Source: an uncultured Prevotella sp.
GTDB lineage: Bacteria > Bacteroidota > Bacteroidia > Bacteroidales > Bacteroidaceae
Assembly (NCBI RefSeq): GCF_937863835.1
Contig: NZ_CALMHT010000020.1
Coordinates: forward strand, 1-64,000
DNA length: 64,000 nucleotides
Reading direction: 5' to 3'
Part shown: positions 20,091-27,078 of the stretch, in pieces
How the letters are laid out: every line of letters begins with the position of its first letter
Numbering within the stretch: position 1 is the first letter of the stretch
Position numbers and translations under genes: made by a program
The notes under the pieces: generated by a model
Database searches by the model: none
Told to the model about the DNA's origin: nothing
What the model saw: only the letters and a program-made list of their open reading frames with translations

Positions 20091-20117
20091 CTTGATTCAT
20101 CTAAAAACGGAGGATAT

Positions 20118-20618
20118 ATGAAAAAGTTTATATGCATCTCACTGGTTGCTATCCTTGCATGTTCGGTACTTTCTATTGCCGCGCAAGGCAAGAAGAAACC
20201 GAGTAAGACCGAAAAGCGCGAAATGTTGGCAACCAAGGTAAAAGATTCCATTGACCATAAAACTTTTACGATCAATGTGAATATGGCTTATCCTATGTCG
20301 CACGCCGCTATCAACCTGACAAGCAACTATTCTTTACGCCTTGCGGGCGACAGTCTCATTTCTTACCTGCCCTATTACGGCAGAGCCTTCCGTGTGCCTT
20401 ACGGTGGTGGTAAGGCTCTGAATTTCTCTGCTAAAATCAAGGATTGCACTATTTCATATCCGAAGAAGAATCGTACCCGTATCCATATCACCGTCAGTAG
20501 CGATGAGGATACTTATCAATATGATATCGATGTGTTCGATAATGCCAGCACCACCATCAGTGTCATTTCCAATGAAAGGGAATTTATCAGTTTTAGCGGC
20601 ACGCTGGATACCAAGTAA
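20118..20618 (+). CDS. DUF4251 domain-containing exported protein
   Basis: 166 residues with a signal peptide (hydrophobic core CISLVAILACSVLSIAA) and the DUF4251 pattern (LTSNYSLRLAGDSLISYLPYYGRAF, then GGKALNF and FDNASTTI). The family is common in Bacteroidota and has no assigned function. It starts 27 bases after the kinase gene on the same strand, so co-transcription is likely. Confidence 0.85.
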   Translation: MKKFICISLVAILACSVLSIAAQGKKKPSKTEKREMLATKVKDSIDHKTFTINVNMAYPMSHAAINLTSNYSLRLAGDSLISYLPYYGRAFRVPYGGGKALNFSAKIKDCTISYPKKNRTRIHITVSSDEDTYQYDIDVFDNASTTISVISNEREFISFSGTLDTK

Positions 20619-20709
20619 AAAGAATAAAATGCTTCAAAGAAGAATTCGGTGATACACCGTCGGATTATTTGAGAAAGATAAAGAACTGAACACAAAAAAT
20701 ACCATATTC

Positions 20710-20747
20710 GTGGGACAATAAATGCCAAACTGTTGCGATTGTCCCAC
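20710..20747. promoter_or_regulatory. 10-bp inverted repeat over the cysK -33 element
   Basis: GTGGGACAAT (20710-20719) and ATTGTCCCAC (20738-20747) are perfect complements separated by 18 bases. The right arm contains the TTG of the -33 element (20739-20741). Because it lies upstream of the predicted start of transcription, it is more likely a DNA-level operator than an RNA hairpin. Confidence 0.55.
20721..20741 (+). promoter_or_regulatory. degenerate TACCAAA-type operator at cysK
   Basis: TGCCAAA-CT-GTTGCGA aligns with TACCAAA-N2-TTTGGTA at 10 of 14 arm positions. It has exactly the same placement as at metY and the TonB receptor: preceded by AA, followed directly by TTG, then 20 bases, then TAnnTTTG. 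It also resembles ATACCAAACGTTTGCGAT at 40331-40348, upstream of the regulator gene. It sits in the loop and right arm of the inverted repeat at 20710-20747. Confidence 0.5.
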
Positions 20748-20769
20748 TTAAAAGAATGCGCTAACTTTG
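20739..20769 (+). promoter_or_regulatory. promoter of the cysK-encapsulin operon
   Basis: TTG at 20739-20741, 20 bases, TAACTTTG at 20762-20769: consensus Bacteroidota promoter. The start of transcription would be near 20776 and cysK begins at 20793, leaving a short leader with no riboswitch. Confidence 0.7.
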
Positions 20770-20792
20770 CAGAATAATTTAAATAATTATTT

Positions 20793-21728
20793 ATGGCACA
20801 GATAGCACATAATTTATTAGATCTCATCGGCAACACCCCATTGTTGGAATTGCAACGTATTGAGAAAGATAACAATCTGAAAGCCACCATTGTGGCAAAG
20901 TTGGAAACATTCAATCCTGGACGAAGTGTCAAAGACCGCGTTGGGTTTGCCATGATTGCTAACGCAGAAGAAAAGGGGCTTATTGATGACAAGACTGTCA
21001 TTATAGAGCCTACTAGCGGAAACACAGGAATAGGTCTGGCTATTGTAGCAGCTATACGGGGTTACCACCTCATATTGACTATGCCTGACTCTATGAGTAT
21101 AGAACGCAGAAGTCTGTTACGAGCCTTGGGCGCCGAAGTGGTTCTCACTCCTGCATACGAAGGGATGGGCGGAGCTATCAGAAAAGCTACAGAAATAGCT
21201 ACCAAGTATAAAAACAACTTTTATTTCCCACAACAATTTAAGAATCCTGTCAATTCAGCCATTCATCGTAAGACGACAGGACGTGAGATATGGAACGACA
21301 CAGACGGGAAAGTTGATATTTTTGTAGCAGGAATAGGTACAGGAGGTACAATAACAGGTGTGGGAGATGCTCTTAAAAGGCTTAATCCGGATGTTCGTGT
21401 AGTGGGCGTTGAGCCATATTCCTCTGCGGTTTTATCTGGTGGTAAAGCTGGCCCTCATAAACTGCAAGGTATCGGTTCCGGTTTTATACCCGAAGTGCTT
21501 GACACAAACATATACGATGAAATAATCAAGGTGAAGGACGAAGATGCGTTCAGGGAAAGCAGAAATTTGGCTCAGAAAGAAGGCGTTCTTACTGGCATCT
21601 CGTCAGGTGCAGCTCTTTATGCAGCGATCCTATTGGCAAAACGTCCTGAAAATAGAGGGAAACTTATTGTAACGCTACTTCCTGATACAGGTGAACGCTA
21701 TCTATCAACATTTTTATTTAATAGGTAA
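20793..21728 (+). CDS. cysK: cysteine synthase (O-acetylserine sulfhydrylase)
   Basis: PLP enzyme making L-cysteine from O-acetylserine and sulfide. The 311 residues include the PLP lysine motif [11 protein letters not shown] (Arg where many relatives have Gly), [12 protein letters not shown], the loop [12 protein letters not shown], and ISSGAA near the C-terminus. The enzyme makes the cysteine that the desulfurase four genes downstream could consume, and its substrate would come from the serine acetyltransferase in the same operon. First gene of a seven-gene plus-strand operon. Confidence 0.95.
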   Translation: MAQIAHNLLDLIGNTPLLELQRIEKDNNLKATIVAKLETFNPGRSVKDRVGFAMIANAEEKGLIDDKTVIIEPTSGNTGIGLAIVAAIRGYHLILTMPDSMSIERRSLLRALGAEVVLTPAYEGMGGAIRKATEIATKYKNNFYFPQQFKNPVNSAIHRKTTGREIWNDTDGKVDIFVAGIGTGGTITGVGDALKRLNPDVRVVGVEPYSSAVLSGGKAGPHKLQGIGSGFIPEVLDTNIYDEIIKVKDEDAFRESRNLAQKEGVLTGISSGAALYAAILLAKRPENRGKLIVTLLPDTGERYLSTFLFNR

Positions 21729-21748
21729 TAAGACATAATCAACAGAGT

Positions 21749-22252
21749 ATGGCAATAAATGATTTATCGGAAACGAAGAAAAAAAAGAAACTATCTATCA
21801 TTGCATTCAGTGGTGATTTTGATAAATTGACGGCCGCGTTCACATTAGGAACAGGGGCTGCAGCTGTAGGATACGAAGTAAACATCTTTTTCACGTTTTG
21901 GGGATTAGATGCAGTGAAAAAGGAACAAGGACATTCGCCTGTAGGCAGAGGTTTCCTTCCCAAACTATTCGGACTGTTTATGGGAGGAACCAAAGTGGCA
22001 CCTGTAAGCCGTCTCAATTTTTTCGGACTGAGTGGAAAGATATTCCGCCATCTTATGCGTAAAAATAATGTAGCTACTCTCGAAGAGTTGATAGAGGCTG
22101 CTAAAGCTTTGGGTATCAATTTTTACGTATGCGAAATGGCTATGCATATACTAGGATTGGAAAAAGATGATTTTATTCATGAGATCAAAGATGTATTGGG
22201 CGTGGCAACATTCTTAAACATATCTGAGGGAGGGAGGACTCTATTTATATGA
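21749..22252 (+). CDS. DsrE/DsrF/DsrH-like sulfur-relay protein
   Basis: 167 residues of the DsrE-like family: KLSIIAFSGDFDKLTAAFTLG at the N-terminus and INFYVCEMAMHILGL near the C-terminus. The only cysteine is Cys128, at the position where DsrE-type proteins carry the persulfide. Such proteins pass sulfane sulfur to or from TusA. No transmembrane helix is certain, though the N-terminal half is hydrophobic. The stop overlaps the TusA-like start by 4 bases (ATGA), strong evidence that the pair is translated together. Confidence 0.82.
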   Translation: MAINDLSETKKKKKLSIIAFSGDFDKLTAAFTLGTGAAAVGYEVNIFFTFWGLDAVKKEQGHSPVGRGFLPKLFGLFMGGTKVAPVSRLNFFGLSGKIFRHLMRKNNVATLEELIEAAKALGINFYVCEMAMHILGLEKDDFIHEIKDVLGVATFLNISEGGRTLFI

Positions 22253-22470
22253 AATATACATTAGATATAACCAAGGAACATTGTCCGATGACTTTCGTAC
22301 GCACGAAATTGAAATTGGCACAAATTGAAGAAGGTGATATCTTGGAGGTTTTACTAAGTGAAGGTGAACCTTTGGAGAATGTACCAAAAAGCGCCAGTGA
22401 GCAGGGATTCCAAGTGCTCGCTGTAGAGCATGTAGAGGCAACCACTTATCGTGTAACAATAAAAAAATAA
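22249..22470 (+). CDS. TusA-like sulfur carrier protein
   Basis: 73 residues with the family signature Cys-Pro at residues 12-13 (HCPMTFVRTKL), where Cys carries a persulfide. In known systems TusA accepts sulfur from a cysteine desulfurase or a DsrE-type partner. It sits between a DsrE-like gene and the serine acetyltransferase, five genes into an operon that also encodes a desulfurase, so it is a plausible carrier between desulfurase and other acceptors. It could serve a non-tRNA role; tusBCDE are not in the window. Confidence 0.82.
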   Translation: MKYTLDITKEHCPMTFVRTKLKLAQIEEGDILEVLLSEGEPLENVPKSASEQGFQVLAVEHVEATTYRVTIKK

Positions 22471-22478
22471 CGTTGGCT

Positions 22479-23384
22479 ATGGGAGATAATATACATCACA
22501 GCATTCTGGAGAACGTGAAGATTCTATCAGAAGTGACTCCTGAGGAGAAGCGGATCATCCCACATCATGATGCACCGTTACCTTCGATTGATTCACTCAG
22601 AAAGATTGTGGAATTGGTCAAGGCCATTGTTTTCCCAGGATTCTTCGAGAATGAACAAGTGGGCGAACGGGTTCGCTCCTATTATATCGGTGTAAATGTG
22701 GAAACACTTCACTCTTTACTGAAAAAACAGATTGCATGCGGATTCATCTTTTGCAACAAGGCTGAAGAAGATAATGTGCTCAAGAAGTCAGCACTACTCG
22801 CAGAACAGTTTATAGACAGTGTGCCGGAAATTAAACGACTGTTATACACGGATGTCGAAGCCATATTTAATAACGATCCGGCCGTCAGCAATCCAGGCGA
22901 GGTGATATTCTGTTATCCTGTAGTACAAGCAATGGTGCACTACCGAATCGCTCGAGAATTGCTGCGCATGGGCATTCCCATTATTCCTCGAATCATTACG
23001 GAAATGGCACACTCCGCTACGGGTATCGACATCCATCCCGGCGCACAGATCGGTGAATATTTCAGCATAGACCATGGCACAGGAATCGTCATCGGCGAAA
23101 CATGTATCATCGGCAATCATGTTACGCTATATCAGGGTGTGACATTGGGAGCGAAAAGTTTCAAACTAGGTATAAACGGAAAACCTACCAACATCCCTAG
23201 GCATCCTGTCTTGGAAGACAATGTCACCGTCTATTCTAATTCCACAATCCTGGGCAGAGTCACCATAGGACACGATTCGGTCATCGGTGGTAACGTATGG
23301 CTCACAAACAGTTTGCCACCCTACTCAAAACTGACCCAAGGCAAATATATATCCACACCGTTTACAGATGGATTAGGAATATAA
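22479..23384 (+). CDS. cysE: serine O-acetyltransferase (EpsC/CysE type)
   Basis: Makes O-acetylserine from serine and acetyl-CoA, the first step of cysteine synthesis. The 301 residues have an N-terminal helical domain and a C-terminal left-handed beta-helix with hexapeptide repeats (IDIHPGAQIGEYFSIDHGTG, GIVIGETCIIGNHVTLYQGVTLG). The catalytic His lies in IDHGTG. The open frame begins at a TTG at 22473, three bases after the tusA stop; the ATG at 22479 is the more conventional start. Confidence 0.92.
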   Translation: MGDNIHHSILENVKILSEVTPEEKRIIPHHDAPLPSIDSLRKIVELVKAIVFPGFFENEQVGERVRSYYIGVNVETLHSLLKKQIACGFIFCNKAEEDNVLKKSALLAEQFIDSVPEIKRLLYTDVEAIFNNDPAVSNPGEVIFCYPVVQAMVHYRIARELLRMGIPIIPRIITEMAHSATGIDIHPGAQIGEYFSIDHGTGIVIGETCIIGNHVTLYQGVTLGAKSFKLGINGKPTNIPRHPVLEDNVTVYSNSTILGRVTIGHDSVIGGNVWLTNSLPPYSKLTQGKYISTPFTDGLGI

Positions 23385-23431
23385 CAAAAAAGAAGAAAAT
23401 AAAATATTAACAATTAAAATAAAAAAAGAAA

Positions 23432-24865
23432 ATGGCAGAAAACAATTTACAGCGCAGCGTGACAACAGCCACAGCCCGCAAATTAGCGAATACGACAAAG
23501 ACCGCCCCGCAAATGGGGTCTATAACTCCGAGGTTGCTTCTAAAGCTGCTGCCGTGGACGCAGGTAGAAAGTGGAACATACAGGGTTAACCGTACAAAAG
23601 TGGAACTGAAAAAGGCCGACCGTATTAACGTGGAATATCTTGACGGTGTACCAAGTTTCAGTGCTGAAAGTCTACGGGGTATACCTGTATTTTCACATAT
23701 AGATGAAGACATCGTAAGGCGTATAGCAAAACGGTTCATCAGTGAAGAAGTGGAACTTGGCAATTATCTAATCCGTGAAGGCAAGGATCCACAGAAGTTT
23801 TTCATCGTGGTCAGTGGTCAGGCTGAAGTGATCAGCAAAGGTGTACATGGTGAAGAACTCCGTGTAGCCTTGTTGAGTGAAGGAGAATATTTCGGAGAAG
23901 CCGACTTACTTACTGATAATCTGTCATCGGTGACAGTACGTGCCGTTACCAACAGTATCTTTTTTACACTTCAAAGCAGTGAACTGGAACCTATCATCAA
24001 AGATGTACACGATTTCAGAGAACAGTTTCAGAATGCTGTAGATGAACATCTACGACTGAAAGCGACCGTCAATATACATGGTGAACGCCACATAGACCTT
24101 GTAAGCGGACATGAAGAAGACAATATTATTCCGGAAACTTACATCGACTATGAAGAACAACCCCGGGAATATTCGCTGAATACACTTCAAACTGTAGTGA
24201 GAGTTCACACCCGCGTTAGCGATCTGTATAACAATCCGTTTAACCAACTTGAGCAACAACTCCGCCTGAGTATAGAGAGTATTAAAGAACGTCAGGAATG
24301 GGAACTGATCAACAATAAAAAGTTTGGATTATTGGCAAGTGTAGACCCTGGGTATAGGATTTCCACACGTTACGGAGCGCCTACACCGGATGATCTGGAT
24401 GAACTGTTATCTCTCGTCTGGAAAGAGCCAGCCTTCTTTATTGCCCATCCACGTGCCATCGCTGCATTTGAAAGGGAATGCACATGGAGGGGCGTTCCGC
24501 CGGTAACAACAGATTTGTTCGGGACAAGAGTGATATTGTGGCGCGGTGTGCCACTCATCCCAAGCGACAAAGTTGAAATACAAGGCCAATATCTTACAAA
24601 TCGTGGTGTAGGCACTACCAATATCATACTGGTACGTGTAGGAGAAAAGTCACAGGGTGTCGTAGGTTTGCATCAGGCAGGTATTCCTGGCGAAATAGCG
24701 CCTTCACTTTCTGCCCGTCTAATGGGACTGGACAAATTCGGTGTAGCCTCATACCTGCTTACTAAATATTTCAGTCTGGCATCACTCACCGACGATGCCA
24801 TAGCCGTATTGGAGAATGTCGAGGTGGGCAGTTACCATGATTACCTGCAACGAAACAAGAAATAA
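23432..24865 (+). CDS. Family 2B-type encapsulin shell protein with cNBD insertion
   Basis: 477 residues. An N-terminal arm (1-75, with SITPRLLLKLLPWTQVESGTYRV), an inserted cyclic-nucleotide-binding-like domain (about 76-195: IPVFSHIDEDIVRRIAKRF, GKDPQKFFIVVSGQAEV, GEYFGEADLL), then an HK97-type shell domain (about 196-477: REYSLNTLQTVVRVHTRVSDLYN, IAHPRAIAAFEREC, TDLFGTRVILWRGVPLIPSDK). The domain order fits Family 2B encapsulins, which self-assemble into icosahedral protein compartments. In the cNBD the usual phosphate-binding Arg after FGE(x)nLL is replaced: the region reads DNLSSVTVR. Immediately downstream is a cysteine desulfurase, the known cargo class of Family 2 encapsulins. Not a phage capsid: no other phage genes are near. 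Confidence 0.9.
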   Translation: MAENNLQRSVTTATARKLANTTKTAPQMGSITPRLLLKLLPWTQVESGTYRVNRTKVELKKADRINVEYLDGVPSFSAESLRGIPVFSHIDEDIVRRIAKRFISEEVELGNYLIREGKDPQKFFIVVSGQAEVISKGVHGEELRVALLSEGEYFGEADLLTDNLSSVTVRAVTNSIFFTLQSSELEPIIKDVHDFREQFQNAVDEHLRLKATVNIHGERHIDLVSGHEEDNIIPETYIDYEEQPREYSLNTLQTVVRVHTRVSDLYNNPFNQLEQQLRLSIESIKERQEWELINNKKFGLLASVDPGYRISTRYGAPTPDDLDELLSLVWKEPAFFIAHPRAIAAFERECTWRGVPPVTTDLFGTRVILWRGVPLIPSDKVEIQGQYLTNRGVGTTNIILVRVGEKSQGVVGLHQAGIPGEIAPSLSARLMGLDKFGVASYLLTKYFSLASLTDDAIAVLENVEVGSYHDYLQRNKK

Positions 24866-24877
24866 ACCATCAAGCTT

Positions 24878-26458
24878 ATGATACCATCACAAAGTGATAA
24901 TACATTAATAGGGACAGAACTTGGCGACATCGGCAGATTGCGGCAGATTGCGGCAAAATTCTGTCCCGAAGAAATCAGAGAAGAGGTAAAGCCGCTCGTT
25001 CCAGACGGAATAGACGAGCTCAACCTCTCCGATTTGGAAAAAGGTTTCCTTGATTTAATCAACGGTGGAAGCGGTTTCCCCTCTGTTGATTATTCAAGTG
25101 CTTCGAATGATCAGCAACAAGTACCTGACGATACGGACACAATACTGGCAACAAAAACGAACTGGAATTCAGGCAAAGATTTCGGTATAGACATACCTGA
25201 AACGGAAAAAGTAAGGAACCTCTCTTATGAAGAAACGGATACGCTCAACACAGCACAAATTAGAAAAGACTTCCCAGTACTTTCCCAGAAAGTGAACGGA
25301 CACGATTTGGTATGGTTTGACAATGGCGCGACAACACAGAAGCCACGTCAAGTCATTGATGCACTAAGTCATTTTTATGAGCATGATAACAGTAATATAC
25401 ACCGCGGAGCACACACACTTGCCGCACGTTCCACAGACCAATACGAAGGAGCAAGAGAAACAGTACGTAAATTCATCAACGCCTCTTCAGCAGATGAGAT
25501 TATCTTCGTTCGCGGCACCACAGAAGGTATCAATCTAGTAGCACAGACTTTCGGGCGCAGATTCCTTAATCCGGGTGACAACGTTATTGTTTCCACGCTC
25601 GACCATCATGCCAATATCGTACCTTGGCAACAGATTGCCAAAGAACGGGGGGCACAGTTGCAGGCTATTCCTGTAAACAAAGATGGAGATCTGATATTGG
25701 AGGAATATGATAAAATGATCAACACAAATACACGATTTGTCTCTGTCGGCCACGTCAACAACACTTTCGGAACTATCAATGATATTCGGCATATCATTCA
25801 GACTGCTCACCGATATCACGTCCCTGTACTGATCGATGGTGCTCAAAGTATAGCTCACACGAAGATAGACGTTCAGGAACTGGATGCCGACTTCTACGTT
25901 TTCTCAGGACATAAAATATATGGTCCTACCGGTATCGGTGTCGTATATGGACGTAAGGAAATTCTAGATATTCTACCTCCTTGGCAAGGTGGAGGAAATA
26001 TGATCAAAGATGTAACCATAGAAGAGACTAAATTTAACGAACCTCCAGCGCGATTTGAAGCGGGGACACCGAATGTAGCAGATGCTATAGGCCTTGGTGC
26101 CGCACTGGATTACGTCAGTAAGATAGGCATAACGAACATCGAACGTCACGAACATGAATTGACAGAATATGCCCGCGAACAACTCGGCAATATAGAGGGA
26201 CTGACGCTGATTGGCAATCCCCGTCACAGAGTCAGTGTAGTTTCGTTCGTGTTAGACGGTGTTCCTACACCCGAAGTCGGACAATTGTTAGACAAAGAAG
26301 GCATCGCCGTCAGGGCAGGACATCATTGTGCCCAACCGGCCTTGCGTGCTTTAGGCTACGAAATGAGTGTTCGTCCCACTTTTGCGTTCTATAATACAAA
26401 AGACGAAATAGACAGGCTCGTCGTCGCAGTAAAGAAAATCTTATCCCAAAGGCATTGA
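24878..26458 (+). CDS. encapsulin-associated cysteine desulfurase with N-terminal extension
   Basis: 526 residues. Residues about 123-526 are a SufS-like type II desulfurase: His pair in LDHHANIVPW (243-244), PLP lysine K346 in SGHK, catalytic C484 in RAGHHCAQP. Residues 1-122 are extra compared with SufS at 754-1968: a helical first part (about 10-60) and a polar, low-complexity linker (about 65-115, QQQVPDDTDT and similar). Family 2 encapsulin cargo desulfurases carry long N-terminal regions that target them into the shell; this extension is the likely targeting segment. It starts 12 bases after the shell gene. Predicted role: release of sulfane sulfur from cysteine inside the compartment. 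Confidence 0.92.
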   Translation: MIPSQSDNTLIGTELGDIGRLRQIAAKFCPEEIREEVKPLVPDGIDELNLSDLEKGFLDLINGGSGFPSVDYSSASNDQQQVPDDTDTILATKTNWNSGKDFGIDIPETEKVRNLSYEETDTLNTAQIRKDFPVLSQKVNGHDLVWFDNGATTQKPRQVIDALSHFYEHDNSNIHRGAHTLAARSTDQYEGARETVRKFINASSADEIIFVRGTTEGINLVAQTFGRRFLNPGDNVIVSTLDHHANIVPWQQIAKERGAQLQAIPVNKDGDLILEEYDKMINTNTRFVSVGHVNNTFGTINDIRHIIQTAHRYHVPVLIDGAQSIAHTKIDVQELDADFYVFSGHKIYGPTGIGVVYGRKEILDILPPWQGGGNMIKDVTIEETKFNEPPARFEAGTPNVADAIGLGAALDYVSKIGITNIERHEHELTEYAREQLGNIEGLTLIGNPRHRVSVVSFVLDGVPTPEVGQLLDKEGIAVRAGHHCAQPALRALGYEMSVRPTFAFYNTKDEIDRLVVAVKKILSQRH

Positions 26459-26931
26459 ATCACATTTCAAACATAAAAATAGAATTATATAAACCAGAAT
26501 ATGCCGATGATTTCGCAAGGCTTAATAAAGCATGGATTCAATATTATTTTGATATTGAGCCAACCGATATCATCATGCTTGGCAATCCACAGAAAAATAT
26601 TATCGATTCCGGCGGTCAAATCTTCTTTGCCATAGATGAAGCTGGAATCGTTGTGGGTTGCTGCGCACTGGTTTATCATACCAAACTAAATGATTACGAA
26701 CTTGCGAAGATGGCTGTTGCACCCTCTTCGCAAGGTCGTGGCATAGGAAATCTTCTATGCAACGCTCTGATCATCTATTCTGTAAAACACAATATCCATC
26801 ATATATATCTGGAAGGAAACACAACGCTGGAAGCATCGATAGCATTGTATCAAAAGAATGGCTTTTTTGAAGCATTTAATCAGACTTCAAAATATAAACG
26901 TTGTGATATCGTTATGGAATTACTTCTCTGA
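26455..26931 (+). CDS. GNAT family N-acetyltransferase, TTG start
   Basis: 158 residues with the GNAT core: KMAVAPSSQGRGIGNLLCNAL is the acetyl-CoA-binding motif. The only start that keeps the first beta strand (IKIELYKPEYADDF) is the TTG at 26455, which overlaps the desulfurase stop by 4 bases (TTGA), so translation is probably coupled. Substrate unknown. Being the last gene of the sulfur operon, it may act on a cysteine- or serine-derived compound, but that is only inference. Confidence 0.8.
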   Translation: MNHISNIKIELYKPEYADDFARLNKAWIQYYFDIEPTDIIMLGNPQKNIIDSGGQIFFAIDEAGIVVGCCALVYHTKLNDYELAKMAVAPSSQGRGIGNLLCNALIIYSVKHNIHHIYLEGNTTLEASIALYQKNGFFEAFNQTSKYKRCDIVMELLL

Positions 26932-26964
26932 GAGATCATCGTTCAGACCGGTTCCGTTTTTTGA

Positions 26965-26997
26965 CTGTAGTTTAATTTGCAAAGTTAAACAGTTTTT
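26965..26997 (+). terminator. probable terminator of the cysK-encapsulin operon
   Basis: GTTTAA (26970-26975) and TTAAAC (26985-26990) form a stem that can extend with CTG/CAG around a bulge, followed by TTTTT at 26993-26997. It lies 33 bases after the GNAT stop. The stem is AT-rich, so the call is moderate. Confidence 0.45.
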
Positions 26998-27078
26998 AGC
27001 ATACCAATAAGCCCCTTTTAGTCGTTTTTACACCTTTATTTTAACTCATTTCGTAAGAAGTTATGAGCACATTACCTG

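Noticed and set aside
23432..24865. Phage capsid gene of a prophage
   Set aside because: The HK97-type fold is shared, but the cNBD insertion, the adjacent desulfurase and the absence of portal, terminase or tail genes identify an encapsulin.
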